Notes: a model not told the origin generated them from the letters alone. Counted from the first letter of the stretch, positions 1 to 8,948 are shown. The stretch is 38,468 bases of DNA from an uncultured beta proteobacterium (GCA_903886275.1 CAISLN010000051.1:1-38468); one strand, 5' to 3'. Translations and numbers: made by a program.

Positions 1-1
1 G

Positions 2-832
2 GTGCAACAGACCGGATTGACGGCCAGCGTCAGCAAAGCGGACTTGGCAGTCACCGGCCTCGCCGCTAGCGCCAAGGTCTATGACGCCAACACCACCGCC
101 ACCCTGGGCGGCACTGCCAGCGTCACGGCGCTGGGCAGCGATGTGGTCACGCTCGGTGGTACAGCCGCAGGTGCGTTTGCCGACAAGAATGCGGGCACGG
201 CTAAAGCCGTCACCGTCACCGGCAACACCATCAGCGGCACCGATGCAGGCAACTACGAGCTACTGCAACAGGCGGGCCTGACGGCTACGATCAGAAAGGC
301 ACAACTAAGCTACACAGCCACACCAGCCACCTTCTTGAACGGACAAACACCCAACGGTTTGTCTGGCGCGGTGAACGGTTTTGTAACCGGGGACAGCCTG
401 GCGAACTCCACATCAGGCAGCCTGACATGGACGACTCCCGCGAACGCCAACAGTCAACCTGGTTCATACGCCATTGATGGCAGCGCTCTGGTGGCTGCCA
501 ATTATTCGTTCTCACAAGCAGCACCCAATGCAACTGCGCTGACGCTGACGCCGGCGCCCGCTACAGCACAGACAAGTGTTCTCAAGGCAATAACGCATGT
601 GACATCCCAGACGGTACTATCCCAAGCAATCGCGCTCAGCGTTTTCCCACCCATCAAGGTGATTCAAAGCAACAACGTGGAAACAGCGGATACAAACACG
701 GGGGCCACCTCCAAACCAGACAACGTGGCATCAATCAACACCTCCATGACCATAGGCACAACAGGGCCCACCTTGCAAATCGTCAATGGCGGCATGCGCT
801 TGCCGCTCGCGATGGTGAACGTGAACGAATAA
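2..832 (+). CDS. C-terminal part of TpsA-like YDG/MBG-repeat exoprotein (5' end outside window)
   Basis: The reading frame is open to the left edge, so only the last 276 or so codons of a larger gene are visible. The protein contains one whole YDG-type repeat (YDANTTATL ... GTDAGNYEL, about residues 15-95) preceded by the tail of another, then an MBG-type domain (about residues 99-185) and a low-complexity Ser/Thr/Asn-rich tail ending in VNVNE. Such repeats form the beta-rich stalk of haemagglutinin-like exoproteins exported by two-partner secretion. A TpsB transporter starts 10 bp downstream, so this is very probably its TpsA substrate, secreted to the surface or medium as an adhesin. The N-terminal secretion domain cannot be checked because it lies outside the window. 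The internal GTG at position 2 is not a believable start. Confidence 0.85.
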   Translation: MQQTGLTASVSKADLAVTGLAASAKVYDANTTATLGGTASVTALGSDVVTLGGTAAGAFADKNAGTAKAVTVTGNTISGTDAGNYELLQQAGLTATIRKAQLSYTATPATFLNGQTPNGLSGAVNGFVTGDSLANSTSGSLTWTTPANANSQPGSYAIDGSALVAANYSFSQAAPNATALTLTPAPATAQTSVLKAITHVTSQTVLSQAIALSVFPPIKVIQSNNVETADTNTGATSKPDNVASINTSMTIGTTGPTLQIVNGGMRLPLAMVNVNE

Positions 833-842
833 GAGATTTCCC

Positions 843-2540
843 ATGAAAAATATTTCTATTCCAATGCAAACCGTCACTCCGCTGGTGGCCACATTGCTGC
901 TGGCCTTTGCACCGCTGACCACGCTGGCGGCCGCTGCGGGCATACCCGATGCAGGCGCTATCCTGCAGCAAGTTCAGCCGTCCAAGCCACCGCCGCCCTC
1001 TGCCAACGGAGCCGGCCTGACCATTGAGAAAACCGACGGCTCCAAGCTACCGCCAAGCGCGCCTTTCTTGGTGCAAAGTATCCAAATCGTGGGCAACACG
1101 CTGATTGACACGCCCACGCTGGTGGCCTTGGTGGCCGACGCGCAAGGTCAAACACTCACCCTCCCCCAGCTAGGCGAATTGGCGGCACGCATCACTGCGC
1201 ACTACCAAAACAAGGGCTATCCGCTGGCCCGGGCCATTATCCCGGCGCAGACCATTGCCCTTGGGGTGGTGCGCATGGAGGTCATTGAGGCGCGCTACGG
1301 CAAGGTCGGTCTGAACAACACCAGTCGGGTGCCTTCGGATGTGCTGCAAGCTGCCCTCGCGCCGCTGCAAAGCGGGCAAGCCATCGGCCAGACTGAGATG
1401 GACCATACGCTGCTGCTGCTATCCGATATCGCAGGCGTCGTGATCAATGCCACCTTGAAGCCGGGTGAAGCAGTGGGCACCTCCGACTTGCTGGTTGAAA
1501 CCACGCCGGGGTCCGTTCTGTCGGGCAATGCCGTGGTGGACGGATACGGCAACCGCTATACCGGACGCGAGCGCATCGGCGCCACGCTGAACGTCAATAA
1601 TCCGCTGCACCATGGCGACACCTTGAACGTGAGTGGGCTCAGCTCGGGCAGCGGCATGAACTATGGGCGTTTGGCCTATGAGTCGCTGTTGAATGGGCAG
1701 GGCACAAGGATGGGGGGCGCCTATTCGGCGCTGGACTATACCTTGGGTGACCCCCTGGCAGCACTCAAGGCGCATGGCACAGCGCAGGTCAACAGTTTGT
1801 GGACCAAACACCCACTGCTGCGCAGCCGGGACTTTAATGTGTACGGTCAGATTCAATACGACGGGCTGCAACTGCGCGATCACGTGGATGCCAGTTCTAT
1901 ACGCACGGACCGGACTCTGGAGAACTGGACGCTCAGCCTGAGCGGCGATGCCAGAGACACGCTAGGGGCTGGTGGCATCAACAGCTGGGGTCTGGGCTTG
2001 ACAGCAGGACACGTTGGTTTTGATGACAACGCGGCCCAACTGGCAGACGCTGCGAGCGCCAAGACACAAGGCAACTTCTCCAAATGGAACGCCAACCTGG
2101 CCCGCCTGCAAGCCTTGGGAGCGCAAGATACCGTCTACCTCGCCTTCTCGGCTCAGTGGTCCAACACCAACCTGGACTCGTCGCAGAAGATGGGTGTGGG
2201 CGGACCCTACACGGTGCGGGCTTATGACATGGGCGCCGTGTCGGGTGACTCAGGCTACTTTGTCAGTGCGGAATACCGACACGATCTGGGCCAAGCCGCA
2301 GGGGGGCAATGGCAAGCAGTGGCATTCATCGACAGCGCCAATGTGACGGTCAATCACAATACCTGGACGACTGGGGATAACAGTGCCACCCTCAGCGGCG
2401 CGGGCATTGGACTGCACTGGAACGGCCCTGACCAGTGGGGTGCCAGGATATATGTCGCCACTCCGGTTGGCCCCATCCCGGTGCTGGTGGGCAACACCAA
2501 CTCAACGCTGGCCTGGGTGGAAGTTAGTCGGCGCTTCTGA
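843..2540 (+). CDS. TpsB outer-membrane transporter (ShlB/FhaC/HecB family)
   Basis: 565 residues, the usual TpsB size. A signal peptide (about residues 1-30, ending TTLAAAAG) is followed by a proline-rich linker (PSKPPPPS), a POTRA_2 domain (about 75-150, with the typical VQSIQIVGNTLID opening), a second POTRA-like segment (about 150-205) and a 16-strand-type beta barrel to the C-terminal Phe (VEVSRRF), as expected for a BamA-assembled outer-membrane protein. The family exports one partner TpsA across the outer membrane without ATP; the upstream gene is that partner. The conserved barrel-loop motif, normally VRGY/F, reads VRAY here (in GGPYTVRAYDMG), followed by the expected GDSGYF and EYRHDL strand. 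Start chosen at the ATG 10 bp after the tpsA stop, with AAGAG upstream. Confidence 0.93.
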   Translation: MKNISIPMQTVTPLVATLLLAFAPLTTLAAAAGIPDAGAILQQVQPSKPPPPSANGAGLTIEKTDGSKLPPSAPFLVQSIQIVGNTLIDTPTLVALVADAQGQTLTLPQLGELAARITAHYQNKGYPLARAIIPAQTIALGVVRMEVIEARYGKVGLNNTSRVPSDVLQAALAPLQSGQAIGQTEMDHTLLLLSDIAGVVINATLKPGEAVGTSDLLVETTPGSVLSGNAVVDGYGNRYTGRERIGATLNVNNPLHHGDTLNVSGLSSGSGMNYGRLAYESLLNGQGTRMGGAYSALDYTLGDPLAALKAHGTAQVNSLWTKHPLLRSRDFNVYGQIQYDGLQLRDHVDASSIRTDRTLENWTLSLSGDARDTLGAGGINSWGLGLTAGHVGFDDNAAQLADAASAKTQGNFSKWNANLARLQALGAQDTVYLAFSAQWSNTNLDSSQKMGVGGPYTVRAYDMGAVSGDSGYFVSAEYRHDLGQAAGGQWQAVAFIDSANVTVNHNTWTTGDNSATLSGAGIGLHWNGPDQWGARIYVATPVGPIPVLVGNTNSTLAWVEVSRRF

Positions 2541-2566
2541 ACCGGACTCCCTGCTTGAGAGGATGG

Positions 2567-3778
2567 TCAGGCGCCCAGGCGGCGCTGGCGCGCTGCCCAG
2601 ATCAGCAGCATGCCGGCGCAGACCATGAACGCAAAGCCCAGGATCAGCGCAGACAAGGACAGCTCCAGCGCAATGGCTGCGGCATAGGCGCCCAGCATCA
2701 GAAGCATGCCGGCGTTTTCGTTAAAGCCCTGCACGGCGATGGAGCGACCGGCCGTCAGCAGGGTGCAGCCACGGTGTTGCAACAAGGCGTTCATGGGCAC
2801 CACAAAAAATCCGGCCAAGGCGCCCACCAACACCAGCAGCAGGGCCGCAGTCCAGGCGCTGTGGATGCACAGGAGCAGCGGCAGCAGCAGACCCATCAGC
2901 ACGCCTATGGGCAGGAGGCGCTCGGCCTGCGCCAAGGCCACCCAGCGCGTGGCCAGCACCGCACCGCCCACCACGCCCAAGGCTGTGACGCCCTGAAGGT
3001 AAGCGGCCTGCGCCAACGGCAGGCCCAGGGCCTCATGGGCCCAGCGCAGCACGATGAGCTGCAGCGTGGCACCCACGCCCCACAGCAGGGTGGTGACCGA
3101 CATCGACAGCCCGCCCAGGGCGTCGCGCCAAAGCAGGCGGTTCTCCGCCGCAAAGCGGCGCAGCAGCTCCAGCGGATGAAAAGAATGCCGGTCGTAGCGG
3201 GCACCACTGTCGCGCACCCACAAGCTGAGCAACATGGCCACGGCATTCATCGCCAGCAGCACCAGCATGCCCGCCGCCAAGGCGGTGGGCGCCTGTCCCG
3301 CAAAGGGCAGCTCCACATGCGGCATGGCGCGGCTGACCAGCAGGCCGCCCAGCACGGTGCCGAAAATCACGGCGCAGACGGTGGCGCTCTCAAAGTAGCC
3401 ATTGGCACGCACCAGCGCGCGCGCCGGCAGCAGCTCGGTGATCAGGCCGTATTTGGCAGGGGCGTAGATGGCCGAGCCCAGACCGGCCAGGCCAATGGCG
3501 AGCAGCGGGCTGCTGCCGCACAGCAGCAGCAACAGCGCGCTCACCTTGAGCGCGTTGGCCAACAGCATGACCCGGCCCTTGGGAAAGGCATCGGCCAAAG
3601 GCCCGACAAAGGGCGCAAGCAGCACATAGAAAAGGGTGAAGCTGATTTTGAGCAGAGGGATCAGCCAGGCGGCGCCATCGAGCTCCATGACGCGGGCAAT
3701 GGCCAGAATCAGGAAGGCATTGTCGGCCAATGTGGACAGGGCCTGCACGCACAGCACCAGGTAAAAGGCCGCCGGCAT
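2567..3778 (-). CDS. lplT: Lysophospholipid transporter LplT-like MFS protein
   Basis: 403-residue, strongly hydrophobic protein with about 12 predicted membrane segments, the length of LplT. The N-terminal region matches the LplT pattern: a first helix containing LSTLADNAFLI, then the cytoplasmic loop LADAFPKGRVMLLANALK and the helix with IYAPAKYGLITELLP. LplT is an inner-membrane flippase that returns lysophosphatidylethanolamine to the cytoplasmic leaflet for re-acylation. In enterobacteria it is paired with aas; no acyltransferase is next to it here. Its stop faces the tpsB stop (convergent, 26 bp apart). The next gene upstream, zntB-like, ends 5 bp before its ATG, so the two are probably co-transcribed. 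The exact substrate is inferred from family resemblance. Confidence 0.85.
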   Translation of the reverse strand: MPAAFYLVLCVQALSTLADNAFLILAIARVMELDGAAWLIPLLKISFTLFYVLLAPFVGPLADAFPKGRVMLLANALKVSALLLLLCGSSPLLAIGLAGLGSAIYAPAKYGLITELLPARALVRANGYFESATVCAVIFGTVLGGLLVSRAMPHVELPFAGQAPTALAAGMLVLLAMNAVAMLLSLWVRDSGARYDRHSFHPLELLRRFAAENRLLWRDALGGLSMSVTTLLWGVGATLQLIVLRWAHEALGLPLAQAAYLQGVTALGVVGGAVLATRWVALAQAERLLPIGVLMGLLLPLLLCIHSAWTAALLLVLVGALAGFFVVPMNALLQHRGCTLLTAGRSIAVQGFNENAGMLLMLGAYAAAIALELSLSALILGFAFMVCAGMLLIWAARQRRLGA

Positions 3779-3783
3779 AGAGG

Positions 3784-4875
3784 TCAGTCGCGCGGGCGCC
3801 GAAAGGCGAACCAGGCCGCGCCCAGGGTGAAGCTGGCAATGAGGGCCACCACGATCCAGAAGCCATGGGGATGGTCATTGAGTGGAATGCCGCCCACATT
3901 CATGCCAAACAGGCCTGCCATGATGTTGATGGGCAGGGCCAGCACGGTGACGATGGTCAGCACATACAGGCTGCGGTTGTTGGCCTCGGCCACGCGCCCG
4001 GCAATTTCTTCTTGCAAGAGCTTGATGCGCTCTTGCAGCGCGGCCATGTCGCTGAGCGCCACGTTGAACTCTTCGGTGGACTGGCGCAGCTCTTGCAGGT
4101 CGCCCTCGACAATCCATGCGGGCGGTTTGGTCAACAGGCGAAACAGGGCGGCAGGTTCGGGCGCCAGCAGGCGCTGCAGTCGCACCAGCAACCGGCGCAA
4201 CGAGCCCAGGTCGGCGCGCTTTTTTTCCATCCTGCCGGCCAGCAACGTGTCTTCAATGCCATCCACGCGGGTGGTGGTGCCGCGCACAATGCTGACCAGC
4301 ACATCGCCCTGGTCGTGCATCAGGTGCACCAGCAGCTCGACCGACGACGCCATGACGGCGCCGCGTTTGACGGCGTCGCGCAGGCGGTCAATCGAGCGCA
4401 GCGGTTGCAGGCGCGCGCTCACCACCAGGCGCGGACCGACCGATAGGCAAAGGGTAGAAATATCGGAGGGCTCGAAGGCAAAGTCGTAGTGCACATCGTT
4501 GACCACAGCCACCAGCATGTCGTCGTCCAACTCCACGCGGGTAGAGCGCGAACCATCGCGCAGCGACTCGTAAAACTGATCGGACAAGGTGACATGCTCG
4601 CGCATCCACTTCTCGGCAGCACTGTGTGCCAGGTTGAAGTGCAGCCAGACGAAGCCCGCCTGTGGCGTACCGGCCTTGAGCCATTGCAATGCCTGCTCGG
4701 TGTCTAGCGCCACACCCAAGCCGCCCTGGCCAAAGTGAAAGCCGCAGATCAGGCCGGATGCATCGGCGCCGTAGCCAGAAGTGGGGGCGGTGCTCAGAGC
4801 GCCCCGCAATGCGTCAGACGCGCTGGAAGGGCGGAGGCACGGTTTGCATACATGGAGGCATTTTTGCCGCCCCAT
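3784..4875 (-). CDS. zntB: ZntB/CorA-family metal ion transporter
   Basis: 363 residues: a long soluble N-terminal domain, a helical stretch rich in charged residues (about 220-300, typical of the CorA funnel) and two C-terminal membrane helices. The first is followed by the family signature GMNVGGIP (CorA proper has GMN plus a different tail; GMNVGGIP is typical of ZntB), and the protein ends in a basic tail after the second helix. ZntB proteins form pentameric channels for Zn2+ and related divalent ions. The ATG at 4875 gives a Cys-rich N-terminal extension (KCLHVCKPC); an in-frame TTG near 4809 would remove most of it and start closer to the conserved SGLICGFHF region, so the start is uncertain. 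It lies 5 bp upstream of the lplT-like gene. Confidence 0.88.
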   Translation of the reverse strand: MGRQKCLHVCKPCLRPSSASDALRGALSTAPTSGYGADASGLICGFHFGQGGLGVALDTEQALQWLKAGTPQAGFVWLHFNLAHSAAEKWMREHVTLSDQFYESLRDGSRSTRVELDDDMLVAVVNDVHYDFAFEPSDISTLCLSVGPRLVVSARLQPLRSIDRLRDAVKRGAVMASSVELLVHLMHDQGDVLVSIVRGTTTRVDGIEDTLLAGRMEKKRADLGSLRRLLVRLQRLLAPEPAALFRLLTKPPAWIVEGDLQELRQSTEEFNVALSDMAALQERIKLLQEEIAGRVAEANNRSLYVLTIVTVLALPINIMAGLFGMNVGGIPLNDHPHGFWIVVALIASFTLGAAWFAFRRPRD

Positions 4876-4931
4876 GTGACAGCAGGGTGACAGGCCGGGT
4901 GCAGCGCCCGCCTACCCAGAACCGGCAGGTC

Positions 4932-5117
4932 TCAGTGCATCAACCTTGCGCGCTCGTACTTTTGCACCTCAGTCACCGGATACATCAGCATGCCCTGCTC
5001 CTTGACATAGCGCGGACCCAGGCCGACGGCGCTGGACAGACCAATGGCGCACACCGAGCGCCCCCAGCGCTGGGCCAGTTCTTTCTGTGACAGCATGGTT
5101 TGGTTAGGCATAGTCAT
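4932..5117 (-). CDS. Small HTH/excisionase-like protein, function unknown
   Basis: 61 residues. The segment LSQKELAQRWGRS resembles the first helices of MerR/excisionase-type winged helix-turn-helix proteins, followed by a wing-like segment and a C-terminal VTEVQKYERARL helix such as is seen in small AlpA/Xis-like proteins. This suggests DNA binding, but no partner or operator can be named. Three methionines lie near the N-terminus (residues 1, 3 and 8), so the start is ambiguous. It stands alone between zntB and the OB-fold gene with no obvious phage genes nearby. Confidence 0.55.
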   Translation of the reverse strand: MTMPNQTMLSQKELAQRWGRSVCAIGLSSAVGLGPRYVKEQGMLMYPVTEVQKYERARLMH

Positions 5118-5234
5118 AGGAGTCTTTGCGTGCGGTGTAGATGGGGATGATTGTTGCCCTTCTGTCCAGGCCTGATCCGCAGATAAGAAGGGGGACTCCG
5201 ACCCTCATTTCCCCCCACATGCGTTCCTGCTGAG

Positions 5235-5297
5235 CTATCCAAACTATCCAAACCGTTCGAATGGCCCAAACTATCCGAACTTTCCAAGCAGTTCGGG
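5235..5297. repeat. Seven imperfect 9-bp tandem units
   Basis: The segment divides exactly into seven 9-mers: CTATCCAAA, CTATCCAAA, CCGTTCGAA, TGGCCCAAA, CTATCCGAA, CTTTCCAAG, CAGTTCGGG. It ends directly at the stop codon of the OB-fold gene, that is, it forms that gene's 3' untranslated region. Similar but shorter runs are present near 35496-35526 and, inverted, near 24715-24755. No function is known to me. Confidence 0.6.
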
Positions 5298-5759
5298 CTA
5301 CTTCAGGCTGGCTTCTTCGATCAGCACCTTGTAGGCGTAGCCGGAACCAAAGTCCTTGTCCGTGCGCACGGTGCCGGTCACGGTGACCACATCGCCGACC
5401 TTGGCGCTGGCCATGGTGGTGACCAAAATATCGTTCGTTCCGTCGTCGGCCTTGCCGCTGCCGTCACGCAGGTGCACCCAGTTCTTGCCCATGATTTCGG
5501 GGTTGAACTTGACCACCTTGCCATGCACCTCAACCGCCTTGTCCTTGAGCGCGCGCGCGCCAGACACCACTTCGGCCACCGTGCGGGCATTGGGTCCGGT
5601 GGCCTTCGCCACATTCACCGGCGTCAGGTCGGGCTTCATGCCCATCGCACCGCCGTGCGGGCTGAGGGCCTCTGTTTTGGCGGCCGGTGCCTCGGCGGCG
5701 TGGACTGCCGGCGCAACCAGGGCGCAGCTGATCAGGAAAGCATTCAAAAGCGTTTTCAT
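5298..5759 (-). CDS. Periplasmic OB-fold protein, conserved hypothetical
   Basis: 153 residues from the ATG at 5759, which is chosen because it opens a clean signal peptide (MKTLLNAFLISCALVAPAVHA, cleavage near residue 21-22); the open frame extends 17 codons further but that stretch is not secretory in character. The mature protein has a short linker (LSPHGGAMGMK) and then a compact beta-rich domain (about residues 75-153) with KAVEVHGKVVKF, NWVHLRDGSG, DILVTT and GDVVTVTGTV, the strand pattern of a bacterial OB-fold (nucleic-acid-binding-like or BOF-type) domain. Proteins of this kind occur next to cytochrome or stress genes, but their ligand is not established. Monocistronic, with 9-bp repeats directly after the stop. 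Confidence 0.75.
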   Translation of the reverse strand: MKTLLNAFLISCALVAPAVHAAEAPAAKTEALSPHGGAMGMKPDLTPVNVAKATGPNARTVAEVVSGARALKDKAVEVHGKVVKFNPEIMGKNWVHLRDGSGKADDGTNDILVTTMASAKVGDVVTVTGTVRTDKDFGSGYAYKVLIEEASLK

Positions 5760-5958
5760 GGGGGATGTTTTCCAGAGTGGGAAGAATGAAGCGGGATCGC
5801 AAAGCAACACTCAATGATACGCGCGAGCCTGTTTGCAGCCAGTAAACAGTACTTGCCCTAAGTGGGCCGTATATGCGCTACATCAGCATGGAGAGAGACT
5901 GCTTGGCTTAGGTTCGATAGCCTATTCAATAGACTCTCTGTGCCAGCTTTTTGGCTAT

Positions 5959-6084
5959 TCAATAAAGGCCCCGAGCACCACGCAGGGCGTGGGCCTGCTG
6001 CAGCAGCAGATCGACCGGCAGGTCGGGCGGGTATTTGTATTTGCGCAAAATGCGTTTGACCATCAGGCGCAGCTTCTCGGTCAG
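5959..6084 (-). pseudogene. hsdR 3'-terminal remnant (type I restriction subunit)
   Basis: The minus strand encodes about 41 codons reading LTEKLRLMVKRILRKYKYPPD and on to a TGA at 5959. This matches the C-terminal tail of type I restriction R subunits, where a VKRxLRKYxYPPD motif is followed by a helix containing Leu-Leu-x-Gln (here LLLQQAHAL). Nothing of the translocase or nuclease domains is present; upstream it runs directly into an hsdM 5' fragment. It is a fossil of a deleted restriction system. Confidence 0.6.
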
Positions 6085-6089
6085 CCCGC

Positions 6090-6231
6090 GCGGCGCGCGG
6101 CAAAGGTGTCGCAGATGTTATTTGACAAAGATGAGGCCCAGCGCCAGGTGCTTGTATTCGGCCGCGTCCATGTGGGCGCGCAGCTTGTCGGCCATGGCTT
6201 GACCAGATGGAGTGGGCGCGCGTTCAGCCAA
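6090..6231 (-). pseudogene. hsdM 5' remnant with frameshift
   Basis: From a TTG at 6231 the minus strand reads [20 protein letters not shown] then [17 protein letters not shown], followed by TAA at 6118-6120. The MDAAEYKH...LGLIF block is the hallmark of the HsdM N-terminal domain of type I methyltransferases. The normal continuation Y-I-x-D-T-F reappears one base out of frame (one extra A in the run at the TAA), so the gene is frameshifted, and soon afterwards it is fused to an hsdR tail. The catalytic methyltransferase domain is absent. Confidence 0.65.
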
Positions 6232-6324
6232 GGGATTGCAAGGCAGTCAAGCTACGCAGCCCTGTCAGCAGCGCCACCAGACCGGCCATGGCGGTGAAGG
6301 GTTATTGTTCTGTGGGCCGTCTTT

Positions 6325-6465
6325 TCATGCAACGGGCTTGAACGCAGCCACCAGCAGGTACTTGTTGCCGCCGATGTTGAATACATAGCGTTCGCCCACC
6401 TTGTCTACGCTCGCAAAAGTGGCCTTGAGTTGGGCAAAGTTGGCAAAAACACCCTGCTCAATCAT
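6325..6465 (-). pseudogene. higB-type toxin fragment
   Basis: A 46-codon minus-strand frame contains FANFAQLKATFASVDKVGER and YVFNIGGNKYLLVAA, the central block of the HigB toxin family (ribosome-dependent mRNA interferases related to HigB of the HigB_toxin family). Family members have about 95-105 residues with an N-terminal helix before this block and a VYVRHVLTHKEYD-like tail after it; both are missing. The frame ends FKPVA and stops. No HigA antitoxin is recognisable beside it. It lies 7 bp after the hicB stop. Confidence 0.6.
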
Positions 6466-6472
6466 CAGCAGC

Positions 6473-6883
6473 TCAGGCGTTTGGTTGGCTCGACGAGCGC
6501 ATGACCTTCTGTGCTGCCATCGCCAAAAATCCAGACCGTGTCATGTGGTGCTGACCAGCCCATGTGTCAATTTCTTGCACCAGGTTCGATGGCAGGCTGA
6601 TGTTCAGTCGGACAGGCTTGGTTTCGATCTTTGACAGATCAATTTCAGCAAGCATCCAGATACCGCCGTCTTGATAATCGGGGCAGACAACAAGCTCCTC
6701 CAGTGAAGAGGGTTTTGGCACGGCGTCTGGTTCGCCATGAAAGTGCGCTTCAACTGCTTCTTGAATCGCAGCAGGCAGGCCCTCCCAATCGTCGGCAGCA
6801 GAAAAGCATCCAGGAAAATTCGGGAACGTAACGGCGTGCGCATGCTTTGCGTCGCCAACATGGACATACACGGGATAGAGCAT
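6473..6883 (-). CDS. hicB: HicB-family antitoxin (apparently orphan)
   Basis: 136 residues from the ATG at 6883, chosen because AGGAGG stands 5 bp upstream. Residues 1-65 form the HicB RNase-H-like fold (MLYPVYVHVGD, then TFPNFPGCFSAADDW and the AIQEAVEAHF helix); the C-terminal part (LNISLPSNLVQEIDTWA ... MTRSGFLAMAA) is a ribbon-helix-helix DNA-binding domain used for autorepression. HicB normally neutralises the HicA mRNA interferase encoded immediately upstream. Here the upstream hicA keeps only its last 43 codons, so the antitoxin appears to have outlived its toxin. Both domains look intact, so it may still act as a DNA-binding repressor or neutralise another HicA in the genome. Confidence 0.88.
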   Translation of the reverse strand: MLYPVYVHVGDAKHAHAVTFPNFPGCFSAADDWEGLPAAIQEAVEAHFHGEPDAVPKPSSLEELVVCPDYQDGGIWMLAEIDLSKIETKPVRLNISLPSNLVQEIDTWAGQHHMTRSGFLAMAAQKVMRSSSQPNA

Positions 6884-6903
6884 CAGAGCCTCCTGCAAGG
6901 GCC

Positions 6904-7036
6904 TCACAGGCCTGCTTGTTTCAATATGCTGCGCACTGTTGGCAGTGGCAGGTCTTTCTTTGGGTGTGGGACTGTCACCTTGCCTGATTTGGTCGGATGT
7001 TTGAATACGGGCCCTTGCTCAGTGCCAACCACACCC
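6904..7036 (-). pseudogene. hicA 3' remnant (5'-truncated toxin)
   Basis: Just upstream of hicB the minus strand encodes FKHPTKSGKVTVPHPKKDLP then LPTVRSILKQAGL and TGA, an excellent match to the C-terminal two thirds of HicA. In the family this is preceded by a GW-containing helix and the catalytic G-S-H-H stretch. Here the residues before FKHP are GTEQGPV and the frame is closed by a TGA at 7037-7039, so the catalytic His and the N-terminus are lost. The upstream sequence belongs to a different ORF, pointing to a deletion junction at about 7015-7036. Confidence 0.75.
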
Positions 7037-7038
7037 AA

Positions 7039-7338
7039 TCAATCCAACTGCTTACGCGCCCACTTTTCGGCGGCGGTAAGCCTTGGCCGGGTCCACGGCA
7101 ACAGTCGTTGCAACAGGGTCAGCGGTGGCCTTGCTGGGGGTGGAACCCACTTGTCATGCCAAAAGACTACATGCCCGGGGTGCGGGCCGTGCTGGCGCAT
7201 GAATTCCTCGCGTGGCATTGATACGGGGTTGATCAGGCAGTCCGCGCCGGGAGGTGGCCGGTAATTGCCTTCCGTGCTTGGTGCGGCTCCCCCGGTCTGG
7301 GGCGACCGGGGTTCACTTTGCGGGTCAGGTGTCAGCAT
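7039..7338 (-). CDS. Hypothetical protein, 99 residues
   Basis: I do not recognise this protein. It has a Pro-rich N-terminal half and a C-terminal part containing MPREEFMRQHGPHPGHVVFW, a WVPPPARPP stretch and a basic amphipathic tail. There is no clear Shine-Dalgarno sequence before the ATG at 7338, and a shorter form from the Met at about residue 41 is possible. Its stop codon forms the exact upstream boundary of the hicA remnant, so it may itself be a truncated gene whose end was created at the deletion junction. Confidence 0.4.
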   Translation of the reverse strand: MLTPDPQSEPRSPQTGGAAPSTEGNYRPPPGADCLINPVSMPREEFMRQHGPHPGHVVFWHDKWVPPPARPPLTLLQRLLPWTRPRLTAAEKWARKQLD

Positions 7339-7429
7339 GCAACCATTATGGGCGCGCCCGTCTTGTCAGCAGGCAGGCTACGGCGTTGACTTGTGCATAG
7401 CGTGTTCAAAAAATCCCCAACCACCAGCC

Positions 7430-7472
7430 AAAAAAAAACCGCCTGAACTATTTTTTCAATAGCATCAGGCGG
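7430..7472 (-). terminator. Rho-independent terminator after tRNA-Ser
   Basis: On the minus strand CCGCCTGA and TCAGGCGG form an 8-bp stem, extended inward by CTATT/AATAG pairing, followed by eight consecutive T. It stands 10 bp beyond the tRNA 3' end and should end the fkpB-ispH-serS-tRNA-Ser transcript. Confidence 0.85.
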
Positions 7473-7481
7473 CTTGTCATT

Positions 7482-7569
7482 TGGAGGAAGCGGTGGGATT
7501 CGAACCCACGGTACCTTTCGGTACGCCTGATTTCGAATCAGGTACATTCGGCCACTCTGCCACGCTTCC
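7482..7569 (-). tRNA. tRNA-Ser (anticodon CGA)
   Basis: 88 nt including an encoded CCA. The acceptor stem GGAAGCG/CGCTTCC pairs perfectly; the anticodon stem CCTGA/TCAGG carries a TTCGAAA loop with anticodon CGA (reads UCG); a long class II variable arm GTACC-GAAA-GGTAC and a T arm with GGTTCGAATCC follow. The long variable arm and anticodon identify serine. The base before CCA (discriminator) reads T, whereas G is the common choice in bacterial serine tRNAs. It lies 47 bp downstream of serS on the same strand. Confidence 0.96.
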
Positions 7570-7616
7570 ATGCGCTTTGCAGCACAGGGCGAGATTCTAG
7601 CAGGGGAAAACCGGCC

Positions 7617-8948
<1,332 letters not shown>

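Noticed and set aside
2555..4489. 644-codon plus-strand frame across lplT and zntB
   Set aside because: Gln/His/Gly-rich low-complexity translation opposite two clear membrane-protein genes; no family resemblance.
5235..5297. CRISPR array
   Set aside because: Units are 9 bp with no spacers and no cas genes nearby; it is a simple tandem repeat.
5833..6297. 154-codon plus-strand ORF in the gap after the OB-fold gene
   Set aside because: The minus strand of the same stretch encodes recognisable HsdM and HsdR pieces; the plus frame has no features.
7447..7464. Another copy of the CTATTCAATAG-like palindrome
   Set aside because: The pairing CTATT...AATAG there is the inner part of the tRNA-Ser terminator stem, so similarity is likely accidental.
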